In this document: piece by piece, positions 6,401 to 11,123 of the stretch
How positions within the stretch are numbered: position 1 is the first letter of the stretch
Layout: each line of letters starts with the position of its first letter
DNA from: Alloprevotella sp.
GTDB taxonomy: Bacteria; Bacteroidota; Bacteroidia; Bacteroidales; Bacteroidaceae
Length of the DNA: 11,123 nt
Assembly (NCBI GenBank): GCA_015259235.1
Contig: JABZGM010000059.1
Span: forward strand, 1-11,123
Reading direction: 5' to 3'
Program-made: the position numbers and the translations under genes
Notes under the pieces: generated by a model
The model's input: only the letters and a program-made list of their open reading frames with translations
The model's database searches: none
What the model was told of the DNA's origin: nothing

Positions 6401-7275
6401 TCGAGTTGGAAAACTGGACTGGTGATGCTCGCATCGACGGTATGATTCGTGCACTTGTCATCAACTATCTCCGCAAATTCAACGAGATGGATGCCAAGCG
6501 TATGCGTGAAAAGTATGCCATCACCATCGGCGATGAACTCCCCAGTGGTATCATCCAGATGGCAAAGGTGTACATCGCTAAGAAGCGTAAGATTGGTGTA
6601 GGTGATAAGATGGCAGGTCGCCACGGTAACAAGGGTATTGTCTCTAAAATCGTGCGTCAAGAAGATATGCCATTCCTCGCTGATGGTACTCCAGTTGACA
6701 TCGTGCTCAACCCCCTCGGTGTGCCTTCTCGTATGAACATCGGACAGGTGTTTGAAGCCGTACTTGGTTACGCTGGTAAGAAGCTCGGACTCAAGTTTGC
6801 TACCCCCATCTTCGACGGTGCACACCTTGAAGACCTCTGCGAATGGACCGACAAAGCCGGTCTTCCCCGCTACTGCGCAACTCAGCTTTATGATGGTGCC
6901 ACGGGTGAAGAATTCGACCAAAAGGCAACCGTAGGTGTGACCTACATGCTTAAGCTCGGTCACATGGTAGAAGACAAGATGCACGCACGTTCTATCGGAC
7001 CATACTCTCTCATCACTCAGCAACCTCTTGGTGGTAAAGCCCAATTTGGTGGTCAGCGTTTCGGAGAAATGGAAGTCTGGGCAATCGAAGCCTTCGGTGC
7101 TAGCCATGTGCTTCAAGAAATCCTCACCATTAAGTCCGATGATGTCACCGGCCGTTCCAAGGCTTACGAAGCTATTGTTAAGGGTGATCCCATGCCAACT
7201 CCTGGCATCCCCGAATCACTCAACGTGTTGCTCCATGAGCTCCGTGGTCTCGGTCTCAGCATCTCGCTCGACTAA
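3430..7275 (+). CDS. rpoB: DNA-directed RNA polymerase subunit beta
   Basis: This is the second largest catalytic subunit of RNA polymerase. With beta-prime it forms the active-site cleft and holds the rifampicin pocket. The protein is 1281 residues (E. coli 1342), a normal length for Bacteroidota. The N-terminus (PMPYPDFLDVQLKSFKEFL) fits the protrusion. The rifampicin cluster LSQFMDQTNPL...THKRRLSAL lies at about 471-493. E790-D791 sit in GYNYEDAIV, and the nucleotide-contacting lysines K1060 and K1068 sit in VGDKMAGRHGNKG. A charged, helix-rich lineage-variable region lies between RAIFGDK (880-886) and there, at the site of an E. coli insertion. The C-terminal clamp region ends with LHELRGLGLSISLD. 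No frameshift is seen. Codon use is strongly biased, as in highly expressed genes. Confidence 0.99.
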   Translation: MSQVINNRVNFASVNNPMPYPDFLDVQLKSFKEFLQLDTPFEQRKNDGLYKVFAENFPIADTRNNFVLEFLDYYIDAPRYSIEECLERGLTYSVPLRAKLKLFCTDPDHEEFETVEQSVFLGPIPYMTENGTFIINGAERVVVSQLHRSPGVFFGSSVHANGSQLYSARIIPFKGSWIEFATDINSVMYAYIDRKKKLPVTTLLRAIGYANDKDILLLFNLAEEVVVNKTNLKKVIGRKVAGRVVRTWGEDLVDEGTGEVVSIERSEIIVDRETVLDEDNIVDILESGVDTILLHHEDASNSDYSIIFNTLQKDATNSEREAVMYIYRQLRNSDPADEASAREVINNLFFSEKRYDLGEVGRYRINKKLGLDTDFDVRVLTREDIIEIIKYLVELINSKAQVDDIDHLSNRRVRTVGEQLSNQFSIGLARMSRTIRERMNVRDNEVFTPVELINAKTISSVINSFFGTNALSQFMDQTNPLAEVTHKRRLSALGPGGLSRERAGFEVRDVHYTHYGRLCPIESPEGPNIGLISSLCVYAKINDLGFIETPYRVIENSGVKDAEGNDIYKVNLDNSTAVYLSAEEEEGKIIGQGNAPLNEDGSFIRKTVKSRQDADYPVVSPSEVSLMDVAPQQIASIAAALIPFLEHDDAHRALMGSNMMRQAVPLIRSEAPIVGTGIEKQVCENSRTMITAERDGVIDYVDATKIVITYDRTEDEEFVAFEPATVEYNIPKFRRTNQNMTIDLRPTCDKGQRVKAGDILTEGYATEDGELALGRNLLVAYMPWKGYNYEDAIVLNERMVREDILTSVHVDEYSLEVRETKRGMEQLTNDIPNVSEDATKDLDENGIVRVGARIVPGDILIGKITPKGESDPTPEEKLLRAIFGDKAGDVKDASLKANPSLSGVVINKRLFSRVHKLSRAEKLKDKERLEKIDNKFDSETNELKSIMLDKLVALTKDFTSLGVKDNIGAEVIAKGAKFSKSLFATLDFTALELENWTGDARIDGMIRALVINYLRKFNEMDAKRMREKYAITIGDELPSGIIQMAKVYIAKKRKIGVGDKMAGRHGNKGIVSKIVRQEDMPFLADGTPVDIVLNPLGVPSRMNIGQVFEAVLGYAGKKLGLKFATPIFDGAHLEDLCEWTDKAGLPRYCATQLYDGATGEEFDQKATVGVTYMLKLGHMVEDKMHARSIGPYSLITQQPLGGKAQFGGQRFGEMEVWAIEAFGASHVLQEILTIKSDDVTGRSKAYEAIVKGDPMPTPGIPESLNVLLHELRGLGLSISLD

Positions 7276-7311
7276 TCACAAGCATCTTTCTCACCCACAT
7301 ATATTTCAGTT

Positions 7312-10300
7312 ATGGCTTTCAAGACAGACAGAAAGATAAAAACTAACTTCACCAAGATTACCATAGGCTTGGCTTCTCCTGAAGAAATTCAGGAGAACTC
7401 CTATGGCGAAGTATTGAAACCCGAAACCATCAACTATCGCACCTACAAGCCCGAGCGCGATGGACTTTTCTGCGAACGCATCTTCGGTCCTACCAAGGAC
7501 TATGAGTGCCACTGCGGAAAGTATAAGCGCATTCGCTACAAAGGCATCGTCTGCGACCGTTGTGGTGTGGAAGTGACCGAGAAAAAGGTGCGTCGTGAGC
7601 GTGCTGGACACATCCAGTTGGTCGTGCCTGTAGCACACATCTGGTATTTCCGTTCTCTTCCCAACAAGATGGGCTACCTTCTCGGTATCCCCACCAAGAA
7701 GCTCGATCAAATCATCTACTACGAACGTTATGTTGTCGTACAACCTGGTGCTCTTGCAGATGATTTCGCAGTCAACGATTTGTTGACCGAAGACGAATAT
7801 CTCGATGCTTTGGCTAAGCTCCCTCGCGAAAATCAATATCTCGAGGACAGCGACCCCAATAAGTTCATCGCAAAAATGGGTGCAGAGGCAATCCTCGACC
7901 TTTTGCAACGCATCGACCTCGACAGCCTCTCCTATGAGCTCCGCGACCGCGCCAACAGCGATGGTTCTGTAGCCAAGAAGAACGATGCCCTCAAGCGTCT
8001 CCAAGTCGTAGAGTCTTTCCGTGCCTCTAAGGATCGCAACAAGCCCGAGTGGATGATCATGAAGATTATCCCCGTCACTCCTCCCGAGTTGCGTCCCCTC
8101 GTTCCCCTTGATGGTGGTCGTTTTGCCACTTCCGACTTGAACGACCTCTATCGCCGCGTGCTCATTCGCAACAATCGCCTCAAGCGTTTGCTCGAAATCA
8201 AGGCTCCCGAAGTCATCCTCCGCAACGAAAAGCGTATGCTTCAAGAAGCTGTGGATAGCCTCTTCGACAACAGCCGTAAGAGTAGTGCAGTGAAGAGCGA
8301 AAGCAACCGCCCCCTCAAGTCACTCTCTGACTCATTGAAGGGTAAGCAAGGTCGCTTCCGTCAAAACCTTCTCGGTAAGCGTGTCGACTATTCTGGTCGT
8401 TCCGTTATCGTTGTAGGTCCCGAACTCAAGATGGGAGAATGCGGTCTTCCCAAGCTCATGGCAGCAGAGCTCTATAAGCCCTTTGTCATCCGCAAGCTCA
8501 TCGAGCGCGGTATCGTGAAGACCGTGAAGAGCGCGAAGAAGATTGTCGATCGTCGCGATCCCATCATCTGGGATATCCTCGAACTCGTCATGAAGGGACA
8601 CCCCGTGTTCCTCAACCGTGCTCCATCGCTTCACCGTCTCTCCATCCAGGCGTTCCAGCCCAAGATGATTGAAGGTAAGGCTATCCAGCTCCACCCCTTG
8701 GCATGTACTGCATTTAACGCCGACTTCGACGGTGACCAAATGGCAGTCCACCTCCCCCTCTCCAACGAAGCCATCTTGGAGTCACAAATGCTCATGTTGC
8801 AGAGCCACAACATCCTCAACCCTGCCAACGGTGCACCTATCACAGTGCCCTCGCAGGACATGGTGCTCGGTCTCTACTACATCTCTAAGCTCCGTCCTGG
8901 TGCGAAGGGTACTGGTCTCACCTTCTACGGACCTGAAGAAGCCATCATCGCCTACAACGAAGGCAAGGTTGCGATGCACGCACCTGTCAAAGTGTTGGTA
9001 GACGACATCAATGAGAGTGGTCTCCCCATCCGTCATTTGGTAGAAACTTCTGTAGGTCGTGTCATTGTCAACGAAGTTATTCCTAGCGAAGTCGGTTTTG
9101 TTAATACCATCATCTCTAAGAAGTCTCTCCGCGACATCATCACCAAGGTCATCAAGTGTGTTGGTATGACCCGCGCTTGCGAATTCCTCGATGGCATCAA
9201 AAACCTCGGTTATCGCAAGGCATACGAAGGTGGTCTTTCATTCAACCTCGACGATATCATCATTCCTAAGGAAAAGGCTGAAATCGTAAAGGCTGGTAAC
9301 GACCGCATCGAACAAATCATGGGTGACTATGGTATGGGTTTCATCACCGACAACGAGCGTTACAACCAAGTTATTGACACTTGGACCAAAGTGAACAGCG
9401 ACATCAAGAGCACCCTCATGAAGCAAATGACCGAAGCCGACCAAGGTTTCAACGCAGTCTTTATGATGCTCGACTCTGGTGCTCGTGGTAGCGCCGACCA
9501 GATCGCTCAGCTCGCTGGTATGCGTGGTTTGATGGCGAAGCCCCAAAAGGCAGGTGCTGACACCCGTTCTACGATTGAAAACCCCATCCTTTCTAACTTT
9601 AAGGAAGGTATGTCCGTGTTGGAGTACTTTATCTCTACCCACGGTGCGCGTAAGGGTCTTGCGGATACCGCTTTGAAGACTGCCGACGCAGGTTACCTCA
9701 CTCGTCGTCTTGTAGACGTGTCACACGATGTCATCATCAACGAAGAAGACTGTGGCACCCTCCGCGGACTCGTTTGCACCGCATTGAAGAATGGTGAAGA
9801 AATCGTTTCTTCTCTCTCTGAGCGTATCCTCGGTCGCGTTTCTGTTCACGACATCGCACACCCCGAAGATGGACACATCCTCGTGCACAGTGGTGAAGAA
9901 ATCACCGAAGCCATCGCAGCAGCTATCGAGGCTGCAGGCATCGAAGAAGTAGAAATCCGTTCCGTTCTCACCTGCGAAAGCCGTCATGGTGTCTGCATGA
10001 AGTGCTACGGTCGCAACCTCTCTACCTCTAAGATGGTACAGAAGGGTGAAGCTGTGGGTGTCATCGCTGCACAATCCATCGGTGAACCTGGTACGCAGCT
10101 CACACTCCGTACGTTCCACGCCGGTGGTATCGCCGGTGGTGCTGCTGCCAACGCAACTATCGTGGCTAAGAGCGACTGCCGTGCTGAATTCGACGAACTC
10201 CGCACTGTAGACGTGATGGGCGACGACGGCACTCCCGGCAAGGTGGTTGTGTCTCGACTCACCGAAGTTCGCTTCATCAATGAGAATACAGGCATTGTCC

Positions 10301-11123
10301 TTTCTACCCAAAACGTACCTTACGGCTCACAACTCTTCGTCAATGATGGTCAGAGCATCTCTAAGGGAACTGTGGTGGCTAAGTGGGACCCCTTCAACGC
10401 CGTTATCGTTACCGAAGTGGCTGGTCGCATTGTCTTCGAAGACGTGCGTGAAGGTGTCACCTATCGTGTCGAAGAAGACGAAGCTACTGGTCTCCGCGAA
10501 CGCATCATCACCGAATCTAAGGAACGTGGTGTAGTGCCTACTGCGCACATCGTCAACGAAAGTGGCGAAACGCTCCGCACTTACAACTTCCCCATCAACG
10601 GTCACTTGGCTGTCGAAGACCAACAAGTGCTCAAGGCGGGTGACGTCATCGTCAAGATTCCTCGTGTTGTCGGTTCTGCTGGTGACATCACCGGTGGTTT
10701 GCCTCGTGTGACTGAGCTCTTCGAGGCGCGCAATCCATCCAACCCCGCTGTCGTTTCTGAAATTGATGGTGAAGTCACCATGGGTAGCATCAAGCGCGGT
10801 AATCGTGAAATCATCGTAACTTCTAAGCTCGGTGAAATCAAGAAGTATCTCGTGCCTCTCTCCAAGCAAATCTTGGTACAAGAGAACGACTACGTTCGCG
10901 CTGGTACTCCTCTCTCCGATGGTAGCATCACTCCTGGCGACATCCTTGCCATCCAAGGTCCTACTGCCGTTCAGGAATACATCGTCAACGAGGTGCAAGA
11001 CGTTTATCGTTTGCAAGGTGTAAAAATCAACGACAAGCACTTTGAAGTTATCGTGCGTCAGATGATGCGCAAGGTGCAGATCAACGAAGCTGGTGACACC
11101 CGCTTCCTCGAATCTCAAATCGT
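7312..11123 (+). CDS. rpoC: DNA-directed RNA polymerase subunit beta-prime (3' end outside the window)
   Basis: This is the largest RNA polymerase subunit, carrying the catalytic magnesium site. I read 1270 complete codons from the ATG at 7312 without a stop; the gene runs off the right edge with roughly 150 residues missing by comparison with relatives. The first zinc site is C66, C68, C81, C84. HPVFLNRAPSLHRL is at 430-443. The catalytic loop NADFDGD is at 469-475, with metal ligands D471, D473 and D475. GARGSADQIAQLAGMRG starts at 723, and the bridge helix spans about 766-806. The second zinc site is C814, C888, C895, C898. The trigger loop GTQLTLRTFHAGG (927-939) has R933 and H936, with Leu at 932. 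It follows rpoB by 36 bp with no terminator between, so the two share a transcript. Confidence 0.99.
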   Translation, partial: MAFKTDRKIKTNFTKITIGLASPEEIQENSYGEVLKPETINYRTYKPERDGLFCERIFGPTKDYECHCGKYKRIRYKGIVCDRCGVEVTEKKVRRERAGHIQLVVPVAHIWYFRSLPNKMGYLLGIPTKKLDQIIYYERYVVVQPGALADDFAVNDLLTEDEYLDALAKLPRENQYLEDSDPNKFIAKMGAEAILDLLQRIDLDSLSYELRDRANSDGSVAKKNDALKRLQVVESFRASKDRNKPEWMIMKIIPVTPPELRPLVPLDGGRFATSDLNDLYRRVLIRNNRLKRLLEIKAPEVILRNEKRMLQEAVDSLFDNSRKSSAVKSESNRPLKSLSDSLKGKQGRFRQNLLGKRVDYSGRSVIVVGPELKMGECGLPKLMAAELYKPFVIRKLIERGIVKTVKSAKKIVDRRDPIIWDILELVMKGHPVFLNRAPSLHRLSIQAFQPKMIEGKAIQLHPLACTAFNADFDGDQMAVHLPLSNEAILESQMLMLQSHNILNPANGAPITVPSQDMVLGLYYISKLRPGAKGTGLTFYGPEEAIIAYNEGKVAMHAPVKVLVDDINESGLPIRHLVETSVGRVIVNEVIPSEVGFVNTIISKKSLRDIITKVIKCVGMTRACEFLDGIKNLGYRKAYEGGLSFNLDDIIIPKEKAEIVKAGNDRIEQIMGDYGMGFITDNERYNQVIDTWTKVNSDIKSTLMKQMTEADQGFNAVFMMLDSGARGSADQIAQLAGMRGLMAKPQKAGADTRSTIENPILSNFKEGMSVLEYFISTHGARKGLADTALKTADAGYLTRRLVDVSHDVIINEEDCGTLRGLVCTALKNGEEIVSSLSERILGRVSVHDIAHPEDGHILVHSGEEITEAIAAAIEAAGIEEVEIRSVLTCESRHGVCMKCYGRNLSTSKMVQKGEAVGVIAAQSIGEPGTQLTLRTFHAGGIAGGAAANATIVAKSDCRAEFDELRTVDVMGDDGTPGKVVVSRLTEVRFINENTGIVLSTQNVPYGSQLFVNDGQSISKGTVVAKWDPFNAVIVTEVAGRIVFEDVREGVTYRVEEDEATGLRERIITESKERGVVPTAHIVNESGETLRTYNFPINGHLAVEDQQVLKAGDVIVKIPRVVGSAGDITGGLPRVTELFEARNPSNPAVVSEIDGEVTMGSIKRGNREIIVTSKLGEIKKYLVPLSKQILVQENDYVRAGTPLSDGSITPGDILAIQGPTAVQEYIVNEVQDVYRLQGVKINDKHFEVIVRQMMRKVQINEAGDTRFLESQI

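Noticed and set aside
5932..7116. Long minus-strand open frame (394 codons) opposite rpoB
   Set aside because: It lies wholly opposite a highly conserved gene. Long antisense frames arise from the strong codon bias of rpoB. The translation shows no recognisable domain, and no promoter or start context supports it. The same applies to long minus-strand frames at 5029-5907, 7306-8244 and 10327-11118.
1..11123. Possible novel accessory or defence system
   Set aside because: Every coding stretch is accounted for by a universal housekeeping gene with intact reading frame. There are no insertion sequences, CRISPR repeats, integrase genes or attachment sites in the window.

Overview
The window is a contiguous, all-plus-strand piece of the core transcription and translation cluster of a Bacteroidota (Bacteroidales-type) bacterium. 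In order it holds a stem-loop, tRNA-Trp, secE, nusG, rplK (L11), rplA (L1), rplJ (L10), rplL (L7/L12), rpoB and the first 1270 codons of rpoC. The lineage call rests on three things. The protein sequences of RpoB, RpoC and L1 read as Bacteroidales-like, possibly Prevotellaceae-like, from memory. None of the eight coding starts has a clear Shine-Dalgarno sequence. A perfect Bacteroidota -7 promoter box (TAnnTTTG) lies in the largest spacer. No species can be named from this evidence.

Layout. Positions 1-40 hold a strong hairpin with a UUCG tetraloop, followed directly by tRNA-Trp(CCA) at 41-113. In related genomes a tuf gene usually lies just upstream. Positions 129-873 hold secE and nusG, 10 bp apart. 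Positions 934-2631 hold rplK, rplA and rplJ in close succession. A 129-bp spacer (2632-2760) with an imperfect 16-bp stem-loop precedes rplL (2761-3135). A 294-bp spacer (3136-3429) separates the ribosomal-protein block from rpoB. It holds a convincing intrinsic terminator or attenuator (3165-3202), a promoter-like box (3265-3272) and a leader hairpin (3367-3397). rpoB (3430-7275) is followed after 36 bp by rpoC, which runs off the right edge.

How the genes work together. SecE is part of the protein-export channel. NusG travels with the RNA polymerase whose two catalytic subunits are encoded at the end of the window. L11, L1, L10 and L7/L12 build the L1 stalk and the factor-binding stalk of the 50S subunit. 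The regulatory features between rplL and rpoB would let the cell make much L7/L12 and less polymerase from one cluster.

I found no mobile element, CRISPR array, defence system, pseudogene or previously undescribed gene. All coding sequences are intact, and catalytic and metal-binding residues are in place. The parts worth a second look are the non-coding RNA structures, above all the rplL-rpoB spacer.
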